DNA of 64,000 nt, from the NCBI GenBank assembly GCA_023974075.1, contig JAMFTG010000133.1:64501-128500 (forward strand). Reading direction: 5' to 3'. Below are positions 36,459-48,712 of the stretch, one piece after another. This DNA comes from Chaenocephalus aceratus. Its lineage: Eukaryota; Chordata; Actinopteri; Perciformes; Channichthyidae. Under the pieces are notes generated by a model, which was given only the letters and a program-made list of their open reading frames with translations, had not been told where the DNA came from and did no database searches. Each line of letters opens with the position of its first letter. Position 1 is the stretch's first letter. The position numbers and the translations under genes are program-made.

Positions 36459-37382
36459 TATTTTTATCAAAGTGGCTTCAACTTTTAATTGAACAATTTA
36501 GATGTGTTATAAATGGACCTTTGAGTTGAAATTGTTATGGTTGTTTCAAAGTAAAGCAAAATGTGAATTCACCTAAACAGGACATGTGATTTCTAAAGTT
36601 GATTTCAAAAGAGAAACAAAGTCATTGTAGCATATAGTCCTTCCCCCACATGCAGTCGTGTGCGTGTTTCTTTCCACCTGTAACAGCACCGTGTCATCAT
36701 TAAAGTGTGTTCTGGGGGTGAGAGCATCGTGGAGTCTGAGCGTGGGCCGCCGCTAAGCACCGGCTGCATCGTTACCTCCGCCTCCAGAGGCACGGCGGCC
36801 AGCAGGAACTGACGGGATCCAGACAGAGGAAACGTTTTCCACCAGAACTATTATTAGTCTTCAGACGGGAGGGAAGGGAAGCATGTCCAGCATCGCTCTC
36901 CGCTCCTGCACAACACTACAGCTTTGTCTTTCCTCGGCACAAAGGGCTGCGATCGATCCAAATGCTAGTGAAATTATCCAAATCGCACCAAGCGCAATAT
37001 GTGGCAAAGGCCGAACGTCTGAATGGAATAAGTCCCGGCCCGTTGACAGTGTTCCAAAGACTTCTTACAAATCTGTGGGTGGTACAGAAATCATATGGCA
37101 CCAGGATCCTTTGAACGATGTTTCACTCGGGGTGCATTTTTCAAATGGTGCAGCCATAACAGTTGGTGATGCATTTGCATGGAACTGCAGGTTTCAGCCA
37201 ACTGATCAATAGAGCTTCCAATTAGCTTTGAAGCATCAGCGTAGACCAGCAGCAGCGTGTCAAACGAGCAGAGAACACCGTTATGTGGCAGTTTGAGCGT
37301 GCCATGGAAAATAACAACACTTAGTTTTAGTGGAGTTTGAACGGGATGCAGGTCCAAAAAACCTGATTTGGACACTCCTGAG
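36459..37382. other. Unassigned intronic DNA
   Basis: Nothing recognised. Overlapping frames on both strands near 36883-37423 have no family resemblance. Confidence 0.4.
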
Positions 37383-38721
37383 CAGCGTTGGGTACCGAGA
37401 CATTTCGATTCCAACGGCATCATTTAGAAATGTGAATTTTGGTTCCACTTTTCGATGCCTGAGGAAATGCTTCTCGCTCTCCGTAGCCTGCTGTATGAAT
37501 GCGGCGGGGCGGGAAATGTAGCGTTGTACCTACACTTCCTACAGCGTAACCTGAGACCAGGGAGGCCCGTCGCACTGGCGGATGTTCGCCTAGGGCGCCA
37601 GATCTGTGGAGGCGCTGCGCTGACAGCTCTGGGAGGAAAAAAAAATGTTTTGACCGTTGGTGCTCATCCTAATTTTCGGCCTTGATGTAACAACATTCAT
37701 AATTAAGTAAATGTAACACCCTTTTCATCCCGGTTTCACGTTTCATTCGCCCTGTACGATGGGCGCTGCAAGTGATGAAAATGGGGGATGTTGGCTTATC
37801 TGGCGCCCGCAGCTCACAGCCAAAGTGCGAGTGAGCGAGGGAGAAAGGGAGGGCGCTGTTGTTATTAGCATCTGGTGCTAGCTGCTCTAACGGAAGAAGA
37901 AGATGTTTCTACAATGATGTGGAGGAGAGTCCTCTCCAGTCAGACTGAGGCTGATAACTACAGCTCAGTGAGGTAAAGGACTCTGAGGGTTTAGATAGTT
38001 CACTTTAGTCTAAGTTATCTCAGTGGGTCTCAAACGTTTGATCACAATTTATGTAAACACATATTTCCAAGGCACTCCTTTATAATTATTGAGATAAAAC
38101 AGGTTTGAAATCATTCCAATGTAAACTATAGGACAGTAAACCAGACATATCGTTTTACACTGGAGAGATAAAAAAATATGCATAAATAAAATAGTAAAAT
38201 AAGATATGAATGAACAACAAAAATAAAATACATCACATGTATTTGTTATTGGCTATGGTAGGTTACTGGTTATGCTCACATACTTATTTGATTATTAAAA
38301 TGTAAACCGATATTTTTCATATGAGTGTTTGGAGTTGTACCCCCTAGATCTAGTCTCTAGTAATTCTGCTTAAAGTGCAGCAGATTGAAGCATTTTACTT
38401 TAAAATGTTCCTGAGAAGCAGATATGCAGTTTTTCTCAACAAGAACTGTTTTTAAATGGGGGGGGGTTCCTTTAAAAGTTGGCCTATTGCAGCTTCAGTG
38501 GTTCTCAGGTTACAGTTACATAGCAGTGAATATAAACCGACTGATTAATGTGAATATTACTGTAAACTAACCTGTGTAAAAGTTTCTCAAATAAATGTAA
38601 TTTTTTTGGTGGAAGAAGCGATTTATAATTGTTGTACCCTGCCCCTCAAAGAATTGGAATTGAGAACCGGAATCGAAAAGTAGAATCGGAATCGAGGAAA
38701 TTCAAACGATACCCAACCCTA
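37383..38721. mobile_element. Non-autonomous hAT element F
   Basis: The left end CAGCGTTGGGTACCGAG pairs with the right end, whose reverse complement is TAGGGTTGGGTATCGTTTG. The 8-bp flanks are CTCCTGAG (37375-37382) and CTCCCGAG (38722-38729), one mismatch. The interior is AT-rich without a transposase frame. Confidence 0.88.
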
Positions 38722-38797
38722 CTCCCGAGTATATGGATTAACTCTGAGGTAACGTTACGTAACAGTGGACGTCATCGGCAACACTTCAGGTTTCTGA

Positions 38798-39555
38798 TGC
38801 CCCGGCCACACAAGGACGAAAACGGTCGTATCGGCTACAGTTCTCTATCAGATAGACGTTCGGCCACACGACGCCGATACGGAGACGCAGAGAACGATAA
38901 CGGGTCCCTAGGTGGGTAGATCTGCAAACGGCTCCGTGTGTACGCCTATATGATCATGTCCTGATAACGATGACGCAATAGCCCCGCCTCTCCTGCTTAG
39001 AGATCAGCTGCTGGGCTCTCGGAAGAGGGGGAGGAAAAGAGAGGCTCCGTGTTTTATTCTTATGATTATATAGAGTCGTTATTCATTCGTTTTAAAGCTC
39101 AATAAATAACAAAGAAGACCTCTAACCGGCACTTTTCTAATTTTGTCCGGAAGATTTAAACTTTAACGGACATGTTGACCAGCGAAAAAAAATCGAACTG
39201 AAACTCTGCCGCACGGCCCCCTCGTCCCTTGGAAGAGGCGGAGAGGTGGGTGTTCGTCATCTACTGGGGGACTACCGGAGAGAATTACAGCAGGAGCACA
39301 CGCTCGCCTCGGGGAGGGAGAAAAAGAGCCAGACCGGAGAATAAACGGAAGGGCAACCATGGCAACCAGGCGCGGGAAGTCTTCTTTGCTGCTTTTGTGG
39401 CAGGACTACAGCGCCACTTACAGGCCTGGCATATGTACTGCAGCGTTTCGAGCGGTCTCGTGTGGACGGAAACGTTTCTGGTGCCTGTTGCGTGTGGACG
39501 GAAGACTTTTTTGATAACGATTGCAGTCCGTTATCGTCCTCGTGTGGCAAGGGTA
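38798..39555. mobile_element. MITE with GGCCACACGAGGACGA-type inverted ends
   Basis: The left end CGGCCACACAAGGACGA and right end TCGTCCTCGTGTGGC are inverted repeats. The internal part, about 39040-39200, is the reverse complement of 61550-61690 and 63300-63440, so the family recurs in the 3' duplicated block. The target duplication and superfamily were not determined. Confidence 0.7.
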
Positions 39556-41865
39556 TAAATGAAAGGCACAAGGGCTGCTACTAATGACTACTTTCATTGA
39601 ACTAATGTACTGATTATTCTATATATAAATCGGTTCGATGTTAGACTAATATTGTCAGAAAATAAGCGCCCATCCCAGTTTCTATAACTCCAAGTTGTTT
39701 CCGTCCAAAACCTAAAGATATTGACTTTGATTTGATATAAAAACAGAGATAAAAGCAGGAAATATCCACATGTAAGTGGTTGAATACAGAGTTTCTTGAC
39801 ATTACAGTATATCAGGAAGAATTGCATGCTTCCAAGGTTTTACTGTCCTATGAACAGTCGCTACATCTTGGTGGTTGTCAAGGAAAATCTGAAGTGCCAT
39901 GCGTCTCAAACAGAGCTAAGTACAATCAACGTAAGGCAAAAGAAGTAAGGAAGTAATATATAGTGCAATAAGAAATGGTGCAAGGGAAACAAAGGTATAG
40001 TGCAGGAGAAAGTACACAATGTTTATGTAAAATACAAAAGATAAGGAGGGATTATGTGAAATTGTTGGAGATTATCGACTAAAGAAAAGATGTACATAAC
40101 AATGGTAAAGCACAGCAGGAAGTGATGGTGTGAGCCAAACAGTACAGACCATTGTTGCGAGGACATTCTGATAAAAACAAAAACAATGGCTGTTCTGAGA
40201 TCTGCTTCCTGTCAGACTTCACTTGGATAACAACCCCCCCGCCTTATTGATGTTTCCATCCTGCAGAGATCCAGAGCTGGGCAGGAGTCCAGGGATTCAA
40301 ACCAGCAACACACAGACACGCCTCTCACCTCGCACCAGGGGAGCACTACCAACACGAGGAAATCCACTTCCTCTGCGAGACAACAAATCGATCGCCACGT
40401 CTTCCTAAAGACTTCACACTCTGTGTATTTATGAATCAGCGCCGGGAGAAGCAGGATTTCCCGCACCACTTGGAGAGGAAATGCTCTCAGATTTCCTCGT
40501 GTTGGATCTCAAGTTTCTGTCTTATTAATGTGACACGGGTTTAATATTCTGAACTTGCACAAATAAACTCCCACGTCTGCCTTCTGTCGGAGCAGATTCA
40601 TCCCTCTCTGGATGGAAACACCTCGTCTCTGCTTATTGAAATCAAACGCCACGAGACGCTCATTACCGGGCTCCCCAGTGGGAACATGGAGTCAGAACTG
40701 GCATCCCGCACTTGTTGTATTGAGTGAGAACTCGCAGGTCCAGGCTGCCCTCCAGCACCGCAGCAAGATGCATTCATCTGGGGGGGGGGGGGGGGGGGGG
40801 GGGCTTTTCACTTAATCAGCTGACGGCCCTTGAATGAAGTGCAGCCAGGGACGGGGATTCAATGCATCCTGATATCCAATGCATGCACTCCGGAAATAAA
40901 TACATAACTGAACATAAAGCTTTTTTAAGCAGCTCTACCCATGTGTGGTGTGCAGAGATTTTAACCAACAGTTACATGAAACCAAAGGAAGCAACTTAAA
41001 GGTTAAGAGGACTTTTAAGGAGATATTCCTGTCAGTTTTAGGGAGATTTTGTTTGTATTTAAGAAAGGCGTGTAGCATGGATTATACTGAGTTCAAGGTA
41101 AGCACAAACAAAGCAGACTTTAAGAAGTCAGTTAAGGCTAGAGTTTTAAGGCCGATGGGATGGAAGCTGCAGAGCGATAGCATTGTTTAATGTGTAATGT
41201 TACAGGGTGGTGGGTTCATTAAAATGTTATTGTTCAAGGCAATTAAAAAAGAACTGCATAAAGTATTGGTTTAACAACCTAGATATTCCCACATAACTCT
41301 TCACCACTATGCCAGATTCCTTTCGGATTTCACTCAATTTAAGGTAGACATGACCCGAACCAAGAAGATATACGCAGCACAACTGTAGAAACTCATGACA
41401 GTAGATTGTTCAATTCGGCATTAACTTCAACAAAAACATAGAGGTTTTTTTTTAGGAGATATATCTAATTTAACAGCTGGTTCACAATGGCGGTGGCCAC
41501 TCTCAAAGCGGTGTTGTGATACGGAAACAGCTTGGAAGCAACAGGAGAATCAAAGAGAAAAGCAGCCATTTTGTTCAAATTAAACAATTCATGGTGGATG
41601 TAATATATGCCGAATTGATAAGTAGGTGCATATGATTGTAAACATATTAAAAGTGTAGTTGTTTGTTGGAAATATTGTGTCAGGTGGGAGAATATGCTTT
41701 AAATTCACTCATTTCTAAAAGGAGCTTCGAGCCTAAATATTGTACATTGCGCATAGGAATCCTGAAGCATTAGGACATGTTTCTGAAATATAGAGATGAC
41801 GTGCTGTTTTATATCAAATTAAATATATTGTTGGTCTCTTGAAAGCAAACAGGTGTTTCTCTCAC
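39556..41865. other. Unassigned intronic DNA next to CADPS2 exon 1
   Basis: This is the first 2.3 kb of intron downstream of the CADPS2 exon 1 donor (minus strand). No further exon or repeat family was recognised, apart from the G run at 40780-40803. Confidence 0.45.
40780..40803. repeat. (G)24 homopolymer
   Basis: An uninterrupted G run in intronic sequence. Confidence 0.9.
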
Positions 41866-42207
41866 CTTCTGCTGCCGCCGGGCCATGTCTGTGGGCTGCT
41901 TGGCGTTGAAGGGGTATGCAATGCACCGGAGGACAAACACATAAATCTGCACTTTAGTCTTCCTCTCCTCTTCCTCCTTCTGGATCCTCTCCCTCTCCTT
42001 CCTCTCCTCCTCCTCCTCCTCTTCACCTGTGTCGTTGCAGTCTTTCGGAGCACCTTTCCCGGGGACAGCAGCTCCAGGCGCGGGGGGGTTTCTCCGGTTG
42101 TTTCCACGTTTCCCCCCCGAAGAAGGAGCATGTTTCCTGGGAGCCTCCTGCACAACTTCTGGGTCGGACTCCCCGCCCGTGTCTTCGCTGGAGGACGGGT
42201 CCAGCAT
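41866..42207 (-). CDS. cadps2: CADPS2 coding exon 1 (calcium-dependent secretion activator 2), partial
   Basis: This exon encodes the first 114 residues. It opens MLDPSSSED, the conserved start of the CAPS/CADPS family. An acidic, low-complexity, poorly conserved region follows (residues 10-60), then a Glu-rich charged helix (62-84, EEEEEEE then [10 protein letters not shown]). The nearly invariant block [20 protein letters not shown] and ARRQQK closes the exon. The donor is AAG|GTGAGA at 41865. Family proteins are cytosolic and prime dense-core vesicles for Ca2+-triggered exocytosis; their C2, PH and MUN domains are encoded by later exons not seen here. I chose the ATG at 42207 because it gives the family N-terminus; an in-frame ATG at 42294 is possible but unlikely. 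CADPS2 rather than CADPS is inferred from the neighbouring IQUB gene on the same strand, as in human. Confidence 0.92.
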
Positions 42208-43137
42208 GGTGGGGAACTCCGAGAAAAAAGAGAAACACCTGTCAGAGTTTGTTTGTTTTAGTCGACGTGGCGCGTTAACAGCTGCACTTTTCACACCAAC
42301 GGCTCTTCTGTTCAGCCGTTAGTGTTCGGTGCAAACACCCGCGTGGACGTCTGTTAGTTTCCAAACGGTTTTTAACGGTTAATATTCATCGGGGTCGTCG
42401 TCGCGTGCGCTTCGTTCCGACGCACCGCCGGGAATGTGATGTGTTGGAATGGCTGCGCGTAACCGCTGCTGTGAGCGCGCTTTGGCAGTGAGCGCTCCTG
42501 CAGACACAGGTGAGCAACCTGTAGCTGCAGAGAGAGGACAAACACAGCGCGAGGGCTCACTCTGACGGGGTTTATAAAAAAAAAACCAGTTAATAGGTTA
42601 GTATAAGATGTTGTACGGAAGAGGATTAGGGCCAATTGAGAACAAAACATGTGGAATGTGAAAAACTTAACCTTGATTCGGGATTTTTTTTCTCAGAGTT
42701 CTGAAATGAAAGTCACTCAATCATCCTGTGCTATATTCAGTTCAGATAACATAGGAAAGTATAAGATAAGATTGAAAAACAGGACAGTACAAGATTAATA
42801 CAATTAAAGATATATGCAGGTAAGTAACTGTTAAAATAATAAATGAATTAAATATATATATTTGAGTCCCATATATACTGAGGAAAAAGTACTTTAGACT
42901 TTTACTTTATTACTTTCAGACACAAGTATATTACTTTTTATCACACCACATTTCCTATGTCGAGTTTAGTTACTGTTCTGATCAAGATTTTACAAAAGAA
43001 GATGTTATATTATAACTATTTAAAGAAGTTGCAGTAAAGATTAAGTACTTTAATGTTCCGCTATCTGTAGCTGCAGAGTCTTTTGTTTATAGTGTATGTT
43101 GCAAACAAACAAGTGATGATACTTCTTCAATTGTATT
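42208..43137 (-). promoter_or_regulatory. Putative CADPS2 5' UTR and CpG-rich promoter region
   Basis: Immediately upstream of the start codon (about 42208-42560) the sequence is richer in CpG than its surroundings, for example GTCGTCGTCGCGTGCGC near 42397. This fits a CpG-type promoter. No convincing TATA box was identified. Beyond about 42700 it becomes AT-rich, with remnants of an ACTTTTACTTTATTACTTTC hAT-like repeat (42880-43060). The promoter is inferred from position and composition only. Confidence 0.45.
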
Positions 43138-43372
43138 AGGGCAGCCGCAGCTCAGTCCCTGGTTCGAGTCCCTGGTTCGAGTCCCTGGTTCGAGTCCCTG
43201 TCCGTGCCGAAAGAAAGACGGGTCCTGAACTACTTCCAGGTGCAAACACAGGGCAGCCTCTTAGCTCTGACACATACCTGTAAAGATGCAGGTGTATGTT
43301 TTTGATTGTGTATTATTTACTAACATCGTATAACTGAATTTTCCCTTGTGGGATTAATAAAGTATGTATTTT
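43138..43372 (+). mobile_element. tRNA-derived SINE with triplicated B box
   Basis: The head GGGCAGCCGCAGCTCAGT resembles a tRNA-SINE start, but much of the A-to-B spacing is gone. The B-box motif GGTTCGAGTCCCT occurs three times in tandem at 43161, 43174 and 43187. The 3' end reads TTTTCCCTTGTGGGATTAAT AAAGTA, a LINE-like tail. It lies about 0.9 kb upstream of the CADPS2 start codon. Confidence 0.7.
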
Positions 43373-43692
43373 TCTTCTGCATCCTTATGCTAGTTTATGC
43401 AATACTATTCTACATGTCAGCAGGCACGTGCACACATCAAAGTGGGCTTGAGCCCCTGCCCTTTTTCTTCCTCCAGAGAAAGTGCCCTTTTTTCCCCCTT
43501 TTTTTATTTTTATAAATGAATATATATCTACTGCTGTTTGGGTTAGGGGCTACAGCGCACAGTTTCCCTTTCCAGAAATATATTGATTGAATACAAAATT
43601 AAAATATCAGGTCGGGAGATTAGACCGTGAAGTTCTATAGCTCTCCCTCCCTCCCTCCCTCCACGTCTCCTGCACAGTGGTGCGGACATCAG
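43373..43692. other. Unassigned spacer
   Basis: Nothing recognised except a short (CCCT)n stretch (CTCCCTCCCTCCCTCC) near 43647. Confidence 0.4.
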
Positions 43693-46600
43693 CAGTCCCT
43701 TCAGACAGACAGGTAGCAGCCCCTCCCACCTTACTGTCCCTTCAGACAGACAGGTAGCAGCCCCTCCCACCTTACTGTCCCTTCAGACAGACAGGTAGCA
43801 GCCCCTCCCACTTTACTGTCCCTTCAGACAGACAGGTAGCAGCCCCTCCCACCTTACTGTCCCTTCAGACAGACAGGTAGCAGCACTCCCACCTTTCAGT
43901 CCTTCAGACAGACAGGTAGCAGCCCCTCCCACCTTACAGTCCCTTCAGACAGACAGGTAGCAGCCCCTCCCACCTTACTGTCCCTTCAGACAGACAGGTA
44001 GCAGCCCCTCCCACTTTACTGTCCCTTCAGACAGACAGGTAGCAGCCCCTCCCACTTTACTGTCCCTTCAGACAGACAGGTAGCAGCCCCTCCCACCTTA
44101 CTGTCCCTTCAGACAGACAGGTAGCAGCCCCTCCCACCTTACAGTCCCTTCAGACAGACAGGTAGCAGCCCCTCCCACCTTACTGTCCCTTCAGACAGAC
44201 AGGTAGCAGCCCCTCCCACCTTACTGTCCCTTCAGACAGACAGGTAGCAGCCCCTCCCACTTTACTGTCCCTTCAGACAGACAGGTAGCAGCACCTCCCA
44301 CTTTACATGTCCCTTCAGACAGACAGGTAGCAGCCCCTCCCACCTTTACCTGTCCCTTCAGACAGACAGGTAGCAGCCCCGCCCACTTACTGTCCCTTCA
44401 GACAGACAGGTAGCAGCCCCTCCCACTTTACTGTCCCTTCAGACAGACAGGTAGCAGCCCCCTCCCACCTTACTGTCCCTTCAGACAGACAGGTAGCAGC
44501 CCCTCCCACCTTACAGTCCCTTCAGACAGACAGGTAGCAGCCCCTCCCACCTTACAGTCCCTTCAGACAGACAGGTAGTAGCCCCTCCCACTTTACTGTC
44601 CCTTCAGACAGACAGGTAGCAGCCCCTCCCACTTTACAGTCCCTTCAGACAGACAGGTAGCAGCCCCTCCCACTTTACTGTCCCTTCAGACAGACAGGTA
44701 GCAGCCCCTCCCACCTTACAGTCCCTTCAGACAGACAGGTAGCAGCACCTCCCACCTTACAGTCCCTTCAGACAGACAGGTAGCAGCCCCTCCCACCTTA
44801 CAGTCCCTTCAGACAGACAGGTAGTAGCCCCTCCCACTTTACTGTCCCTTCAGACAGACAGGTAGCAGCCCCTCCCACTTTACAGTCCCTTCAGACAGAC
44901 AGGTAGCAGCCCCTCCCACTTACTGTCCCTTCAGACAGACAGGTAGCAGCCCCTCCCACCTTACAGCCCCTTCAGACAGACAGGTAGCAGCACCTCCCAC
45001 CTTACAGTCCCTTCAGACAGACAGGTAGCAGCCCCTCCCACCTTACAGTCCCTTCAGACAGACAGGTAGTAGCCCCTCCCACTTTACTGTCCCTTCAGAC
45101 AGACAGGTAGCAGCCCCTCCCACTTTACAGTCCCTTCAGACAGACAGGTAGCAGCCCCTCCCACTTTACTGTCCCTTCAGACAGACAGGTAGCAGCCCCT
45201 CCCACCTTACAGTCCCTTCAGACAGACAGGTAGCAGCACCTCCCACCTTACAGTCCCTTCAGACAGACAGGTAGCAGCCCCTCCCACCTTACTGTCCCTT
45301 CAGACAGACAGGTAGCAGCCCCTCCCACCTTACAGTCCCTTCAGACAGACAGGTAGTAGCCCCTCCCACCTTACAGTCCCTTCAGACAGACAGGTAGTAG
45401 CCCCTCCCACTTTACTGTCCCTTCAGACAGACAGGTAGCAGCCCCTCCCACTTTACTGTCCCTTCAGACAGACAGGTAGCAGCCCCTCCCACTTTACTGT
45501 CCCTTCAGACAGACAGGTAGCAGCCCCTCCCACTTTACTGTCCCTTCAGACAGACAGGTAGCAGCCCCTCCCACCTTACAGCCCCTTCAGACAGACAGGT
45601 AGCAGCCCCTCCCACTTACTGTCCCTTCAGACAGACAGGTAGCAGCACCTCCCACTTTACTGTCCCTTCAGACAGACAGGTAGCAGCCCCTCCCACCTTA
45701 CAGTCCCTTCAGACAGACAGGTAGTAGCCCCTCCCACTTTACTGTCCCTTCAGACAGACAGGTAGCAGCACCTCCCACCTTTCAGTCCCTTCAGACAGAC
45801 AGGTAGCAGCCCCTCCCACCTTACTGTCCCTTCAGACAGACAGGTAGCAGCCCCTCCCACCTTACAGTCCCTTCAGACAGACAGGTAGCAGCCCCTCCCA
45901 CCTTACAGTCCCTTCAGACAGACAGGTAGCAGCCCCTCCCACTTTACTGTCCCTTCAGACAGACAGGTAGCAGCACCTCCCACCTTACTGTCCCTTCAGA
46001 CAGACAGGTAGCAGCACCTCCCACTTTACTGTCCCTTCAGACAGACAGGTAGCAGCCCCTCCCACTTTACTGTCCCTTCAGACAGACAGGTAGCAGCACC
46101 TCCCACCTTACTGTCCCTTCAGACAGACAGGTAGCAGCCCCTCCCACCTTACAGTCCCTTCAGACAGACAGGTAGCAGCCCCTCCCACCTTACTGTCCCT
46201 TCAGACAGACAGGTAGCAGCCCCTCCCACTTTACTGTCCCTTCAGACAGACAGGTAGCAGCCCCTCCCACCTTACTGTCCCTTCAGACAGACAGGTAGCA
46301 GCCCCTCCCACCTTACAGTCCCTTCAGACAGACAGGTAGCAGCCCCTCCCACCTTACTGTCCCTTCAGACAGACAGGTAGCAGCCCCTCCCACCTTACAG
46401 TCCCTTCAGACAGACAGGTAGCAGCCCCTCCCACCTTACAGTCCCTTCAGACAGACAGGTAGCAGCCCCTCCCACTTTACAGTCCCTTCAGACAGACAGG
46501 TAGCAGCACCTCCCACTTTACTGTCCCTTCAGACAGACAGGTAGCAGCACCTCCCACCTTACTGTCCCTTCAGACAGACAGGGAGCAGCCCCTCCCACCT

Positions 46601-47351
46601 TTACTGTCCCTTCAGACAGACAGGTAGCAGCCCCTCCCACCTTACTGTCCCTTCAGACAGACAGGTAGCATCACCTCCCACTTTACTGTCCCTTCAGACA
46701 GACAGGTAGCATCACCTCCCACTTTACTGTCCCTTTCAGACAGACAGGTAGCAGCCCCTCCCACCTTACTGTCCCTTCAGACAGACAGGTAGCAGCACCT
46801 CCCACTTTACAGTCCCTTCAGACAGACAGGTAAGCAGCCCCTCCCACTTTACTGTCCCTTCAGACAGACAGGTAGCAGCCCCTCCCACTTTACTGTCCCT
46901 TCAGACAGACAGGTAGCAGCCCCTCCCACTTTACTGTCCCTTCAGACAGACAGGTAGCAGCACCTCCCACTTTACTGTCCCTTCAGACAGACAGGTAGCA
47001 GCACCTCCCACTTACTGTACTAGACTCCCTCCTTCAGACAGACAGGTAGCAGCACCTCCCACTTTACTGTCCCTTCAGACAGACAGGTAGCAGCCCCTCC
47101 CACTTACTGTCCCTTCAGACAGACAGGTAGCAGCACCTCCCACCTTACTGTCCCTTCAGACAGACAGGTAGCAGCCCCTCCCACTTTACTGTCCCTTCAG
47201 ACAGACAGGTAGCAGCCCCTCCCACCTTACTGTCCCTTCAGACAGACAGGTAGCAGCCCCTCCCACTTTACTGTCCCTTCAGACAGACAGGTAGCAGCCC
47301 CTCCCACCTTACTGTCCCTTCAGACAGACAGGTAGCAGCACCTCCCACTTT
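43693..47351. repeat. 41-bp minisatellite, ~89 copies
   Basis: The unit is CAGACAGACAGGTAGCAGCC followed by CCTCCCACCTTACTGTCCCTT (41 bp). Units vary mainly at three places: CCCC or CACC, CACCTT or CACTTT, and ACTGTC or ACAGTC. Occasional one-base indels and one disturbed unit near 47015 are present. It spans about 3.66 kb starting about 1.5 kb upstream of the CADPS2 start codon. There are no spacers, so it is not a CRISPR array. Confidence 0.98.
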
Positions 47352-47761
47352 CCTATGTAGTGATAGTGTTTTAATATGTTTCTATAGGACAGTGTTTGTA
47401 TTGTTTGCAACACGTATACAGTGAAGCAGATTCCCTGTGAATGTAAACTTTCTTGGCAATTGACCTGAAACAGATATGGTTCTTTTTACTCCCCTGCATT
47501 TTGTGTGACGTTAGTAGGGAGCCGTGTTTTCCCCTGCAGAGCGAGACCTCCTCTCGAATAGACGATCTTTGAGCTGAAAGGGAAGCAACATGTGTTCGAG
47601 CTGGAACAGAACACACATTTAAAGATGTACACCTCACAGTAAAACCTTGAAGTAGTTTCACTAAAGTAATCTGTATGTAAGAGTATGTATGTGTAGATGA
47701 CAAATGTCTCAACTAATGTGTTGTTTCAATGTTACACATACGCTCTGGCAGACTTTCCAAA
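47352..47761. other. Unassigned intergenic DNA
   Basis: Nothing recognised. A 113-codon frame on the minus strand (47712-47371) has no family resemblance. Confidence 0.4.
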
Positions 47762-48446
47762 TTAAAGTGGACCTATAATGCTATTTGTAGGCAATAGCAA
47801 AGGTCTCAGATTTATACAAATATATTAAAAAAACATGTCTATGAAGTGTTTTGCTCCAAATACCAAACAGATAATTCTAGCCACGCCCCTCATATCCCTC
47901 TATTTCACTTCCTGTTTCCAAAGTGCTGATTTGGGGATAAAGCTTTAAAGAGGAGGGGTCTGAGCTCACGCGGGACCCGGCAGCTACCGTCTAAACTAAA
48001 TGCTGCCGTGATGAAACGCCATATCATGGATTATCAAGGATCTGAAACAGTCTGGAGCTCAAAGGCTTTCTCTCTTCCGGTTATACCACAAGGGGAGTTC
48101 CTTTCTACTTCCTGCTTCTTCACACACATGCTCTCCAGCACAGGTTAGCTCTGAGTGCTAGCGATGCTAATGTGAACACCGACCATATTACGTCCCAAAC
48201 AGTCGGGCATTGTTTCTGATAGCAACGTTTCTGATTGGGCCGTGGGTCCACATTTCAGATGTTACGTCATATCGGACGCAAATCTGGATCAGCTCCGTTG
48301 TTCCCCGTTTTTAGAGATTTGGGTACGGAGGAAAAGAGAGAGGGTTTTATTTCCTGACGCTACGTGAGTTCCCCGACGCACCGGGGACACATGTTGATGA
48401 ATAACAGACGTCAAAAAGTGCATTTTGCATGATAGGTCCCCTTTAA
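47762..48446 (+). mobile_element. TTAA-flanked non-autonomous DNA element
   Basis: It is bounded by TTAA at 47762 and at 48443-48446. The ends are inverted: TTAAAGTGGACCTATAATGC on the left, and TTAAAGGGGACCTATCATGC as the complement of the right. Most of 47880-48330 is the reverse complement of 61800-62240 and of 63550-64000. TTAA flanks suggest a piggyBac or Kolobok type. No transposase is present. Confidence 0.8.
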
Positions 48447-48712
48447 GTCTTTCAGGATGGTACAAAACAAACCATACACATAGATTTGTAAAGAGGGCTT
48501 TCTACCTCCTAAAAGCATGATGGGCAATTCAAACAAGCACATTGTCCACTATGATCACAACATGTTGAGCTTTTGAATAACAGTGTACACAGTTTATATA
48601 AACATCTTGTGCTAAGGTGTAGTCATTTAGGGACACAGTAGCCACTAGAGGTCAGTGTTTCTCTGGGTGTGTCCACCACGCACTAATCTGAATTGGAGTC
48701 CTTACCATAGAG

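Noticed and set aside
42208..42294. In-frame upstream ATG of CADPS2 giving 29 extra residues
   Set aside because: Family proteins begin MLDPSSSE, which matches the ATG at 42207; the extra residues have no counterpart.
43138..43215. tRNA gene suggested by GGTTCGAGTCCC
   Set aside because: The B box is tandemly triplicated, the A box region is damaged and no acceptor stem pairs; it is a SINE head.
43693..47351. Regular direct repeats suggesting a CRISPR array
   Set aside because: The 41-bp units are contiguous with no unique spacers, and the context is a vertebrate genome; this is a minisatellite.
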